DNA of 64,000 nucleotides from Campylorhamphus procurvoides. Lineage: Eukaryota > Chordata > Aves > Passeriformes > Dendrocolaptidae. Numbering within the stretch: position 1 is the stretch's first letter; every line of letters begins with the position of its first letter. Positions 12,301 through 21,808 of the stretch are shown one piece after another. Location of the stretch: the NCBI GenBank assembly GCA_013396655.1, contig WBMV01000447.1, positions 814,740-878,739 on the forward strand, in the 5' to 3' direction. The position numbers and the translations under genes are program-made. The notes beneath the pieces are model-generated. The model was not told where the DNA came from. It saw nothing but the letters and a program-made list of their open reading frames with translations, and ran no database searches.

Positions 12301-15300
12301 TACCATAACTAATTGCCTTTTTGTGGCAGGAGAGGAGAAATCCACATCTGTTCATTTCACTGAAACTCTCTAAAAGCATGTTCAGGCTTTGCTTCAGCAA
12401 TTTATAATTCTGGTGAAATTGTTGGGACTTATGCACTTGTCTGTATGTTTTTTTGTGTGGAAAACTTCTTCCAGGTTATTTTGAAGGATAATATGAAATC
12501 AGGATAACTGTTGCATTGCAGTAAATGTATTAGTTTTTCAAACTTGGCCAGAGCCACGCATTTACAGGAGGTTTGAAACTTTCACCCTAGAGTTCCAGAG
12601 GCCACTTGCTGTCCTGTGTTGACCCAGAGTTGCATACAGCAACAATACATCACAGCCTTTTCATTTGATACACAGGTGCACAGTGCCAGCTCAGATGAAG
12701 ATAATAGTTCTCAGATTCATCAGTCAAGCAAAACAAAAGTAACCAGTGGAACAAAGAAAGGAAAAGAAAGTAGGTTTTCAGAGGTATACATACCACATTC
12801 TTAGTATGGTTGTGCCCCATTAGGCAATAGACTTTAATGTAGACAATGTGGTTGGGCCTGTTCTCAGAGCAGAACAATGTTGTCTACATGATGTGGAGGC
12901 TGTTTTAAGAGAGCTCAGTGGTACAGAAATTATTGGTACCTTGTGTAACACAGTGCATTAACTCTACAGGGCAATCTTGCCTGCAAAGTTGATGTAGGGA
13001 CGTGAATTCTCCTGACATCAGCTTTCAAATATAGTGCAATTATGGAAAAGTCAGTCTTGCACATGTTGTAGTGTCACACCCAGAACATGTTCCAGTCAAC
13101 AAAAATTGAACAGGATACAATGCAGGGGTGGGGGAACCTCAAGGTGGAGAGGCAGCATGAAACTGATGCTATTTGCATATGCATCTTGTTTCTCTCTTAA
13201 TTACAGGTTGTGATTCTCTTGGGAATTAAGATGGAGAATGATGAAAAAAAATGACATGCGGAAGAAATCAATCTGAAATGGGATTTGGGAAGAGTGAGAG
13301 ACTTGCTCACACACACACAAGGGTGCCTTGGGCAAGTGCTTTAGACACCACAGCAGGAACAGTCATTTGTAGGAGGATTGATAAGAAGCATGGAAAAGGG
13401 CAGTTGTGTTACAGACTTGTACATAGCAAGCTGGTTAGATTTTGGAGGACATAGGTTAGAGTGGGTGGGTAAGAGTTCAGGGCCAAACAAGGGAAAGGCT
13501 TTGGTCTTAAACTGCTGTTGAAAAATAACATTTGTGTCCATTGACAGAATCCACCCAGGAGGAGAAGGAAGAATATCCAACGGAAATGGGACACACTAAG
13601 TCTGTTGGTGTGGACAAAGAAGGATGCAAAAGAAAGAGTCTGTCACTGCACGGCATTGATCATGGCAAGTCAAGTGTGCTGGATGACATGTGTGTTGGGA
13701 GGCCATCCAACAATGTACCCCTAAAAGCTGACTGTGAAGAGGAAAATAGCAGGCAGTCAAATCAAGATGCATTTCTTGAGGAGGCTGATGGTGACGGGAT
13801 GCTTCCGAAGAATGCTAATGAAGAAAATATTTATGTACTGGATGCCACAAAAGAAGGAAATGTGGGTCGTTTTCTAAATGTAAGTAGAAGTTCCATGTGT
13901 TTTCTTCATTGTCTTTGCAAATACATCTAGCTTAAGCTAGAAAGCTTTTGCACGTAAACCACATGCAAGGGAGGTACATGTGGTGCTCACTGCAATTACA
14001 AGTGAACAGGACAGTAGGTTGGGTCAGTGTTGGTGCCTCCACAAGCTGATGCATCCTACATACCAGCTGTAGTTTTGGCACCACTGGGTTCCTGAGTGAC
14101 ATATTCCCCAGTAATGGGTGATGTCTTTATCCTGATGGCCTTTTTGGGGGTGGTCCAGAAAACAAATGGCACATTTTGTTGATCCCCATGCCTTTTCCCA
14201 GCCTCATCTTACTTGTTCCCAGCCATTTAAATTCTAGTTTGTGCTGGTTTAGGACAAGTGTTGTGATATTTTATGAAACTTCCCTACTGTTCAATCATAA
14301 GTTCAGAAAGTGATCCGTCATACTGTGTATGTGTCTGCTAAATAAGTTTTGACTTGCTAAGAAATAAATAGTACTGAATTACCAAGCACCTCCAGCTAAG
14401 ATGAATGATTCATAGACACATCTGCATGTACTCTGGAGATAATTTATTTCTCTTCATTGGCATGAATATGTGTCTTACCGCAAAATCCTTGCAATATATT
14501 TAAGCTATTCTTTCTTGCAGAGGTAATATGATGTAAAGATTAGTAATGTGTCTTGCAGAAACCTTTCTTCTGCACCTGTGAACATACACATGTTCCTACA
14601 TGCACCTGAATCACCTTTCACATCTGGTACTTTGCCAATACACAATCATTTAATCCACTCTTGCTCCCTAGCACTGTTCCTCTGGCTGACAGCGATACAT
14701 CTGTCACATACTGATTATTTGTGGTGCATTCTGAATCTAAGATTAATTCTCTTCATACATTTCTTGAGGACAGCTAGATAAAAGAACTTTTTTTCTACAG
14801 AATAATACTTTAAAGTATTGCAGTTAGTCACAGCAAAAACAAGTGGCAGTGGCATTGAGTAATAAACATTCTGTGTGGTCTAGAGAAGAGAAGGAAGAAA
14901 CTACCTTTACTAGTGAAAGAAACCTGGCAGAAAATGTTTTTCAGCCAACAATGTGGAGTTTTACTGTTTCTAATTCAGATTTTCTGTTTTACAGCACAGC
15001 TGTTGCCCAAATCTCTTTGCACAAAGTGTGTTTGTAGAGACTCACAACAGAAGTTTTCCATGGGTGGCATTCTTCACAAACAGGTGAATTTCTGGAATTT
15101 TAATGTTTGATGTTGTTTGTTTGAAGCACTAGGGGAAAAAAGCAGTGCTTAGTTATTAGGACATAATTACACTAAGGACAGGGGCAGATGCTCAAATCAT
15201 AAAGCATAAAATTACCTTGTTGGTGGTGAGTTCTTATTGTGCACTGAAGATGGAAGAAATACAGCTTCTTGATTGTCACTGATGAGTTTTTCTTCAGTTT

Positions 15301-17210
15301 TGTGTTGCAATGTAAAGTGAGGAAGCTTAATTTTGATATGTTCAATTCAGTGATAATCTTCTTCAGTGGAGAAATACATTTAACTCAGTATGGCCATTTT
15401 GAAAGCCAATATTCACTCATCCCACTGTTGTGTCTCAAATGGCCAGCAGATCTGGATCCCATAAGGCAGGGTTGAACCCCACAGGATATTAAGGTTGAGA
15501 CGCCTTGTGGGTCAAACAAGGTGTCTCCAGACCTTCTCACAGCTATCAAGAGAAGCAGGACTTTGTGTAGCCCAGCATGTCCCAGGGAGGTGGCACTCGG
15601 ATACTCAGAGGTGAAAATTTGCTCTGAAAGCAAAAGATGCAGGTATTTCCTTAGTGGCTGTCAGAAAGGGAGGTGCCAGGAGCAGATGCCAGTGAGACAC
15701 AAGAAGGTGGCAGCTAAAGCCAGGGGTGGAAAGATTAATTGTCTGAATGAATCCATCTGATGCACATGCCAGCAGTTGTACTGTGGGAGGACTTACAATA
15801 GAGAGGAGAGAATTTGTCCTAGACAAACCAGTTCCAGGGAACACTTGTCTTCTGTGGAGCCTTGCGACCCTGGTTCATACTAACACAGATGCTGTGGATT
15901 GCACTGTGAGGCTCCAAAGAACTGTGAAGACAATATGTTGAAATGTGTCAGAAAACAGTTTTTGTTTTATCTAGAGACCTTCTGGCGCAGATACTCTGTA
16001 AAGACTAGTGTAGTGGGGACTGAGGCAAACAGAGAGAGATAATCATGATTGGCAAAGACACTTAGGGCAGGAGGAGAGTTGTTAAAAGAGAGTTCCCCTG
16101 ACTGGCTCTCCCATTTTCTGGGCCTCACCCTTTACCACTTTTATACATTAAGGACTTCATCTGGATCATTGAGCTTAATTGTGTACCTTCCATGAACCTA
16201 GCCAGTCACCTTTTCATTTGTTTTACATGTCTGCCCTCTAGAACATCTTAAGGCAGCAAGTCCCAGGTTGCAATTGCTGTTTGAAAAATCCTCATTGTTT
16301 CTTTTCAGTCTACTGCCTGGTAATTCACTGGATGTCCCTTCTGTTGTATGCAGTGAGAAACAACAGAAAATTACTCTGTTCTTTATAATACTTATATTTT
16401 ATTGTATTTTCAGTCAGTTGTCCTTCAGCATATTAATCACAGTTATTTAGTTTGGCATTCATTTTGGGCAATGAATTTCCTGCCTTAGAAATTTCTTCTC
16501 CTTCATGTACCGTCAGAGCTGCTGGTTCATGAGGAGCATGTGTTTAATTCTGAATCTTTGTGCACATAGATAGTGCAAATGCATTAAAACATAGCTTGTC
16601 AGACCAAAGATGATAGTCTTCACTAACATATCCAGAGATCTGTTCAAACTTCAGTGATGCACTGTACTTAATAACAAAACTGAGTTCTCATTTAAGATGT
16701 ATTCACTTATGTGGTTTTGTGGGTTTCCTTTCTTTTTTTTTTCTTTTTTTTTTCTTTTTTTTTTCCCTGGTTTTGTTTTGTTTGATTTTTGTTTCCCAGA
16801 ATTTTGTCTAAGTTAGAGCATGTTTTCTAGACTCTGACAGTATCACACTTCTTGATAAATTCTTTTCACTTATGTGTGGGTATTTGCACTCCGTATAGCT
16901 CCGGTAGGCAGAGCAGCATGTGTGTGCCAGAGACTCCTCATATATCTTGGTTCTCTCCCAACAAGCTGCCTGTGTGATGGTCCCTGCCTCCTACAAGTTT
17001 TGGGGTTTGCATGTGAGTCATTGATGACAAATTGTAAGCCCAGTACTGTTTCACTTAGTTCAAACAAATTGACCAAATGTTTTGTTTCTTAGACATGTGA
17101 AAGCTGGAACTGAACTCACATGGGATTATGGCTATGAAGCCGGAAGCATGCCAGAGACAGAGATCTCCTGTCAGTGTGGAGTTCAGAAGTGCAGGAAAAA
17201 AACCTTATAG
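331..17210 (+). CDS. SETDB2: SETDB2, histone-lysine N-methyltransferase (13 coding exons)
   Basis: Joined exons 331-346, 3587-3709, 4291-4356, 4921-5023, 5640-6209, 7728-7847, 8837-9006, 9477-9699, 11630-11714, 12676-12769, 13548-13879, 14995-15083 and 17093-17210 total 2109 nt, or 702 residues plus stop (human about 719). All introns are GT-AG and phases agree. An MBD-like region lies at about 151-215. The pre-SET has nine cysteines (284, 286, 290, 296, 298, 337, 341, 343, 348). The SET domain is split: GWGV at 370-373 and SG at 389-390, then a low-complexity insert of about 220 residues, then NHSCCPN at 634-640 and the WDYGY stretch at 674-678. Post-SET cysteines are 690, 692 and 697. The family is nuclear and trimethylates H3K9 for silencing. 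All recognisable catalytic motifs are intact. The start is inferred from phase: the first exon contributes one base of the sixth codon, as in human. Confidence 0.93.
1247..1306 (+). CDS. possible alternative in-frame exon of SETDB2
   Basis: A pyrimidine-rich acceptor (CTCTTGCAG) and a donor (GAAG|GTAGTA) enclose exactly 60 nt. Entered in the phase left by the first exon it is open throughout, adding an acidic, serine-rich stretch with DFFEEE and SSSEGS. It leaves in the phase required by the exon at 3587, so including or skipping it would not shift the frame. I know of no mammalian counterpart. It could be a lineage-specific cassette exon, a 5' exon, or chance. Confidence 0.4.
1845..1881 (+). 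other. exon-like 37-nt segment with strong splice sites
   Basis: The segment lies between an excellent acceptor (GCTGTTTTCAG) and a near-consensus donor (CAAAG|GTGAGT). At 37 nt, inclusion would shift the SETDB2 frame, so it could only be a 5' untranslated, poison or pseudo-exon. Splicing is not shown. Confidence 0.3.
3587..3709 (+). CDS. SETDB2: SETDB2 coding exon 2
   Basis: Encodes [11 protein letters not shown]...[11 protein letters not shown]...IKNGTATNQ, close to human SETDB2 residues 7-47. Acceptor TTTCATTTCAG, donor AAG|GTTTGA. Enters in phase 1 and leaves in phase 1. Confidence 0.92.
4291..4356 (+). CDS. SETDB2: SETDB2 coding exon 3
   Basis: Encodes the segment around [16 protein letters not shown], matching the human AMILVNEAT region. 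Acceptor GTGCATAG, donor GTG|GTATGT; phase 1 at both ends (66 nt). Confidence 0.88.
4921..5023 (+). CDS. SETDB2: SETDB2 coding exon 4
   Basis: Encodes an acidic linker ([16 protein letters not shown]...) of low conservation, placed by phase and splice sites: acceptor TTTTTTCAG, donor ACAG|GTCAGT. The frame is open only in the expected phase; it leaves in phase 2. Confidence 0.8.
5640..6209 (+). CDS. SETDB2: SETDB2 coding exon 5 (MBD and start of pre-SET)
   Basis: This 570-nt exon is the longest of the gene. It encodes residues 103-292: a linker, the methyl-CpG-binding-like domain ([19 protein letters not shown]...PCGRSLR...[15 protein letters not shown]), a stretch with [15 protein letters not shown], and the first pre-SET cysteines (SCGCTDGC). 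Acceptor TACTCTAAG, donor GATAG|GTAGGT. Confidence 0.95.
7728..7847 (+). CDS. SETDB2: SETDB2 coding exon 6 (pre-SET)
   Basis: Continues the pre-SET zinc cluster with [11 protein letters not shown] and then [13 protein letters not shown], matching human [11 protein letters not shown] and YKYKRLQRQIPTG. Enters and leaves in phase 2; donor GG|GTAAGA. Confidence 0.94.
8837..9006 (+). CDS. SETDB2: SETDB2 coding exon 7 (end of pre-SET, start of SET)
   Basis: Encodes [20 protein letters not shown], completing the nine pre-SET cysteines, then the SET start with [20 protein letters not shown] and FICTYSG. The GWGV turn is part of the cofactor-binding core. Donor TCAG|GTAACG; leaves in phase 1. Confidence 0.96.
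9477..9699 (+). CDS. SETDB2: SETDB2 coding exon 8 (SET insert)
   Basis: Starts with GRLMSRAE as in the family (human GRLLSRAN), then runs into the poorly conserved hydrophilic insert that splits the SET domain. It includes a basic patch SSKKRKLD that may be a nuclear localisation signal and is also present in human. Donor CCT|GTAAGT; leaves in phase 2. Confidence 0.92.
9700..11629 (+). other. SETDB2: SETDB2 intron 8
   Basis: AT-rich intron of 1.9 kb without a recognisable repeat. An antisense open frame of 154 codons (10936-11400) is discussed under rejected items. Nothing else supportable was seen. Confidence 0.5.
11630..11714 (+). CDS. SETDB2: SETDB2 coding exon 9 (SET insert)
   Basis: Encodes [20 protein letters not shown] followed by RNHQLKV, aligning loosely to human YHSVIRDPESKTAIFQHNGKK. 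Acceptor TTTCTGTGCAG, donor GTG|GTAATA; leaves in phase 0. Confidence 0.85.
12676..12769 (+). CDS. SETDB2: SETDB2 coding exon 10 (SET insert)
   Basis: Serine/lysine-rich insert sequence ([16 protein letters not shown]...KKGKE), corresponding to the human SSESVTPEDNDGF region. Placement relies on phase and on the donor GAAA|GTAGGT; leaves in phase 1. Confidence 0.8.
13548..13879 (+). CDS. SETDB2: SETDB2 coding exon 11 (insert end and SET core)
   Basis: Encodes the distal, acidic part of the insert and then [17 protein letters not shown], the resumption of the SET core. The exon ends exactly after the Asn of the NHSC motif. Acceptor CATTGACAG, donor AAT|GTAAGT; leaves in phase 0. Confidence 0.95.
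14995..15083 (+). CDS. SETDB2: SETDB2 coding exon 12 (catalytic NHSC)
   Basis: Begins with [19 protein letters not shown] and then [10 protein letters not shown], matching human [19 protein letters not shown]. It carries most of the NHSCCPN motif that forms the pseudoknot near the methyl donor. Acceptor TTTTACAG, donor ACAG|GTGAAT; leaves in phase 2. Confidence 0.95.
15084..17092 (+). other. SETDB2: SETDB2 last intron
   Basis: Two kilobases, mostly unremarkable. It holds a small hairpin (about 15496-15526) and an unusually regular T-tract array (16732-16764). No transposon was recognised. Confidence 0.5.
16732..16764 (+). repeat. three-unit C(T)10 array
   Basis: Three consecutive blocks of one C followed by exactly ten Ts, then CCC. 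It lies about 330 bases before the last SETDB2 acceptor. It could bind polypyrimidine-tract proteins in the transcript, or be a slippage-prone simple repeat. Confidence 0.8.
17093..17210 (+). CDS. SETDB2: SETDB2 final coding exon (SET end and post-SET)
   Basis: Encodes [20 protein letters not shown], then [13 protein letters not shown] and TAG at 17208-17210. It closely matches the human C-terminus ([17 protein letters not shown]...CQCGVNKCRKKIL). The post-SET cysteines C690, C692 and C697, with C637 of NHSC, form the expected zinc site. Confidence 0.96.
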
Positions 17211-17745
17211 ATAAAAGCCTTCCTACTGTAAACACATCCTGTACCTGGGGATTTATATGCTGGAAGGGACTACTACACAGCGAACAGCATGCTCAAGTCT
17301 GTGGTGCTAATTGCATTCAATTCAAATGCCTTTCACGTGATTTTTTTTTTAAACTTACATTTGAACGTCACTTTTGTAATTTACAGAATTAGAACTGTTT
17401 GGCCTAAGAAAAGGCATCAAACTTTTCCTAGATAATTTCTGTGCTCCTGGTCTTTCTTGTCCTGTCTTCTCATCTGCAAGCAAAGTTGTGACTTCACTGG
17501 AAGAACCTGTGCTCCGTACCATCTGCAGCAGAGACAACTGATGAGAGCAAGAGTTTGTTGGTGTTTTTTGTGCCCTTCCGCAGTGCTGAGTTAGCAAAAT
17601 ACACTTTTCCAAAACTCATTGTGAATGCAAGTCTGCCTGTATAGGGGCTAATAATTGTTGGAATACACCTAAACCTGATGGATCCAGTGGGATAGATAGT
17701 CCTGAGCAGAGATTATATTAAACAGAACAGTTTTGCAGAGCTGTG
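17211..17745 (+). other. SETDB2: SETDB2 3' UTR (end approximate)
   Basis: Non-coding sequence after the stop codon. The first poly(A)-type hexamer is ATTAAA at 17717-17722, and a CR1 element begins at 17815, so a short 3' UTR ending near 17745 is the simplest model. Longer transcripts or read-through towards PHF11 cannot be excluded. Confidence 0.5.
17717..17722 (+). terminator. candidate poly(A) signal (ATTAAA) of SETDB2
   Basis: ATTAAA is the second most common vertebrate poly(A) hexamer and is followed by TG-rich sequence (CTGTGTTTGTGC, 17741-17752) within 30 bases. Confidence 0.45.
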
Positions 17746-17814
17746 TTTGTGCTACAGGGTGAGCTGGGCAAGTCATGTTACTGCAGGGGAGAAATGACTG
17801 CTTTTTGTTGGGTT

Positions 17815-18536
17815 CACAGAATCACAGAATATGCCGAGTTGGAGGGTACCCACAGGGATCATTGAGTCCAACTCCTGGCCCTGCACCCATTCCCAAGAGT
17901 CACACCATGTGCCTGAGAGTGTCATCCACGCTCTTCTTGAGCTCTGCCAGGCTTGGTGCTGTGACCATTTCCCTGGGGAGCCTGTTCCAGTGCCCAACCA
18001 CCCTCTGGGGGAAGAACCTATTTCGAATGTCCAACCTAAACCTCCCCTGACACAGCTTCAGCCCATTCCCTCAGGTCCTGCCACTGGTCACCACAGAGAA
18101 GAGATCAATGCCTGCCCCTCCTCTTCCCCTCATGAGGAAGTTGTAACTGCAGTGAGGTCTCCCCTCAATCTCCTCTTCAGGTTAAACTGACCAAATGCCC
18201 TCAGACGCTCTTCATGCGGCTTCCTCTCAAGGCCTTTCACCATCCTTGTTGCACTCTTTTGAACACCCTCTGAGAGCTTAATATCTTTCTTATATCGTGG
18301 CACCCAAAACTGCACATAATATTCCAGGTGGGGCCACTCCAGTGCAGAGCAGAGCAGAGCAGGACAATCCCCTCCCTCGACAGGCTGGCGGGCCCTCATC
18401 TGATGTCCCCCAGGACATGGTTGGCCCTCCTGGCTGCCAGAGCACTGTTGACTTAGATTCAATTTGCCATCTACCAGGACCCCCATGGTCCCTTTCCCTG
18501 GCACTGCTTTCCAGCATCTCATTCCCCTGTCTGTCC
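17815..18536 (-). mobile_element. CR1 LINE fragment, antisense, 3' portion
   Basis: It begins on the + strand with the inverted CR1 tail (CACAGAATCACAGAAT) followed by the familiar GGGACC/CCAACTCC-type 3' end. The minus strand still encodes a decayed end of the CR1 reverse-transcriptase ORF (LEYYVQFWVPRYKKDI, KGLERKPHEERLR, RRLRGDLTAV). The 5' part is missing: at 18537 the sequence passes directly into a retroviral LTR. CR1 is the dominant LINE of birds and other sauropsids. Confidence 0.9.
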
Positions 18537-19159
18537 TGAAGCCAAAAAACCTGGGAATAAAAGAACTGCTCAGAGACTTTGCTTCTTTAAGCAGCAAGGT
18601 ATTTGTTTTATTGCAACACTGGGAGCAAGGCAGTTTGCACTGCACAGAGTTGCTCAATTCAAAAGTCCAAAACAAGCCATTTTATACATTTTAGATACGC
18701 CTTCTAACATACATATTACTAAGTGGTCAGGAGTCCAAGTGGAGTCTAGGTGGAGCTTTTGAGAATCCTTTGGCTCAAATTTTAAGTGGTTTCCTGCTCA
18801 TGCTTCAGCCTCCTGGTGGTCATTTACGAGACTTCATCAGCTGAACTTTCCAACTTCCTTTGTTAGGTGACCCAGATTCTTCAAGCTTGCAAAATCCTGG
18901 CTCTGGGCCTCCTATAACTACTTTAAACATCTAGTTTATCTGATTTATTACCTGATGATCTGCTACATACTACTCCTGAACATTCTTTCTATCATGAGAC
19001 TCTGGTGCAGTAAGCAGGACAGAACAAGACATTAACCAGTGTTTCTACAATGTTCTTCTAGCAAAACAGGCAGAACAAACATTAGACAATACCTTCTCCT
19101 GGCTAAGCAGCGCAAGGTGTTTTATCAACTATCACTTTTTGTGCCTTTCTCTGCCTTCA
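18537..19159 (-). mobile_element. endogenous retrovirus LTR, antisense
   Basis: The 623-bp segment is bounded by perfect 5-bp inverted ends (TGAAG at 18537, CTTCA ending at 19159), the TG...CA rule of retroviral LTRs. Read on the minus strand it has a TATA box (TATAAAA, complement of TTTTATA near 18680), then a poly(A) signal (complement of TTTATT near 18606), then a short U5. A polypurine tract lies immediately upstream in that orientation, making this the 3' LTR. The family was not identified by name. Confidence 0.75.
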
Positions 19160-19172
19160 GTTCCCCCCTTTT
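19160..19172 (-). other. retroviral polypurine tract
   Basis: The + strand reads GTTCCCCCCTTTT, so the minus strand carries an A/G run directly against the LTR edge. This is where plus-strand DNA priming occurs in retroviruses, and it fixes the orientation of the element. Confidence 0.7.
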
Positions 19173-19272
19173 CTCTATGATTTACGAATTCTTTCCTGAA
19201 GTTCGAAAATAAACTGCTCTTGGTACAGATTCTGCATTGACCAGATTAGTTTTACTCTTTTGGCCACGACAC

Positions 19273-19698
19273 TCAACCTGGCACACATAGGCACCCATTA
19301 ATTAGGGATAGAAAAGTTATTGCTCCCAACAAAACTATGATGGGATGTATAAGAAAATGAAACACATGCATTGCCATAGGAGAAAATCCTACAAAAATAT
19401 TCCACCAGTGATGTTCACCTACTTGTTCTACCTTGGTTAGTATAGTTTTTATACTTTCAGTGTCATGCTTCTCTTGCCAAAGCATACGTTGGGTGGTTTT
19501 ATTTAACTCTTGCACCGTTTTTTCTATATGAGGGTGTTTGAGCATTTTCTGAAAAAGGTTAACGTTCATGCCTATTTGCAATTTGTGTATATCATGATAC
19601 AACAAGTAATCCCTTTCAATCAAGTCTTCAGTAGTTATTGGCACTGTGTGATCAAAATCACAACCTGACAGGCGACAGCCCACTTGAAGAACCACCAC
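19273..19698 (-). pseudogene. retroviral envelope-like ORF fragment
   Basis: An open frame of 141 codons lies about 115 bp before the polypurine tract, where env ends in a provirus. It has two nearby cysteines close to the start, a charged helical middle part, a tryptophan-containing stretch, and then a long hydrophobic segment near the C-terminus, like the membrane anchor of a transmembrane envelope subunit. The surface subunit, gag and pol are not recognisable nearby, so this is a remnant, not a working gene. Assignment rests on position and architecture only. Confidence 0.5.
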
Positions 19699-21808
19699 TA
19701 AAGGTATCTTTATAAAGAAAAAGCAGTTTTATTAAAAATGTTGTAAAACTGAGACTTAACAAAGTTCCATGGCAAGGTTTACTCTGTTACTGCACAGGAT
19801 ATAATAGTGATTTAAAGTTACCAGCACAAAATCAAAGTTACTGATACAAAATCTAGTGCACTCTAATACAAGATTATGTGTGATGTTGGTCACTTACCAG
19901 ACACCTGCAGTTGGTCAGGGGTCTTCCAGCTGAAACAGATTTAAGTCATCATCAAAATTACATCAATATTGAGTATAGGCATCCTTTTTTAACAGTACTG
20001 GGGTACACTGGTGTACTGGTTTAGAGGTAAACCGGCAGGAGAAATGGACCCACCACAAGAGAGATTATAAGTCAGAGTTACAATTTAATGAAAGATATTA
20101 CCATAAATACACTGACACTGCTTTCAACTCACCAAANGGGGATAACTCCGTGTGTAAGCATTCTGACAAAATCACAAAAGAAAAAACCTTATATTTCCAA
20201 AAGTTGTTACACATTCATGTTAAATACCGCCCATTCCATGCCTCTCCTTATCCAGATCTGCTGAAATTATTTCACGGTCTTTGCTGTCATCTAGTGTCCT
20301 TTTATTACAATTACAGTCTCTTAGAAACACTCAGCCTTTGATTTTAGTCAGTAAATTAATTGGTTGTATTGCTTGTATCTTTTAGCTTTGAATGACTTGT
20401 TTCAGAGCCCTGAATGCTGATTGGTTACTTGTCATTTTGAAGACATAATTCTATCCATTTGCAAAAGTTACATTCTTGTCCCAGTTTGTCTTTAGTTGCA
20501 AAAGCTATATCCCTTATCTAAAAGTCAGAAAATTCTCAGCAAGTTGAGCAAAAATACAAGGTTCTTATTACATTAGAAGTATATATGACTTTGGCCTAAA
20601 ATATTCTACATTAGTTCTTTGTTAAGTCTTTTCTATTTAAGTGTTAGTTTATTAAAATCTTAAAATTAAAACCTTAAAGGAAAAACTTACCCATAGTAAT
20701 AAATCCAGGCTTATTTGGGAATGTACACAATTTAACAGATAGTGCTGAGCCCCTCCTTTTTCAGTTGTTCCATTTCCAAGTCTTGAAACCGGTTCTTCTG
20801 TTCTTTGTTCTTAGATGACTGGTTTCACAGCCTTGGAGGCCGGTTTATGACTGGTTAATGCTTTTAAACAATAAAAAAAGGAAATGTACATCCTTTCCGT
20901 CTATAAACTGTATCTTATCCTAAAGGTTACAGGATTCCCAGGCAAGTTTCTCAAGCAAGCAACAATATTTAACAGCATTATTCTCAGGCAAATTATCTCA
21001 GGTAAACTAAGCTAAATTATTTGACAGTATTAGCAGCCTACGTTCACAGCCTCAAGGAGGAACCTTGAGATGTGTCCCAGCTCACGGGGAGATAACTGCC
21101 ACCCAGCCATCTCCTTAGCAGGGAGAGCTCAAAAAAGGCTCACTCAGACTGTCATTTATGGAATAAAGTGGTTGGCTTGTAGACAAATACCTGCAATGGA
21201 AAAGGTCAACATGAGACTCATTGCACCCACAACTTTCTTTGTTCTTTGATAAATGAGTCTTGGAACAACTGCCTGCTATTCATGTGTTACTCGCATGGTT
21301 GGTGTCCCAGTTTCTAAGCTTATATGCATCGGTGCTCACCATGTATTTTCATTGTATTATAACTTCAAGTTCTATTCTTTGGCCATTTTCACCACTATCC
21401 AAAGAGTACAGAGGCCGCCAATTATTACAATATTCAATTAACTGTTTAGTGGAGAGAGAGCCTCCCATCACACCTCCCAGCTCCCTCCATTGTTTCAAAA
21501 TACATTCTCACACCTTTTAGCCTTCCACAAGGCTGGCACTCTGGACCCAGTAATAACATACAAACTAGCCCAAAACCCACTTTCCAAGTTCCCTTTACTT
21601 TAATCCAGTGAGACATTCCAGCAGCCTCGTTATACCCTCCCTGTAATGCCTTAATAAATCCCAGGGGCCATGCCCTGAACTCACCAGATCGGGAGTCTGG
21701 AGGATCTCCCCAGAAAACCTTTGGTATGTGCCAGAGTCCTCTTGATCCCATGAATCTGTCAAGCATCAGACACAGGGTTCCACCAGGGTCACCAGAAATT
21801 GGGAAAAT
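19699..21808 (-). mobile_element. decayed retroviral interior or further LTR remnants
   Basis: AT-rich sequence between the envelope-like ORF and the second LTR. No long reading frame resembling gag, protease, reverse transcriptase or integrase was found, so the coding core has been lost. A segment starting TGTACTGG near 20013 resembles an LTR end, and a T-rich/C-rich run at 20751-20765 resembles a second inverted polypurine tract, suggesting nested insertions. An N at 20137 marks an unresolved base. Confidence 0.4.

Noticed and set aside
18130..18675. 181-codon minus-strand ORF as a host gene
   Set aside because: It is the decayed CR1 reverse-transcriptase end fused by chance to LTR sequence; mobile-element debris.
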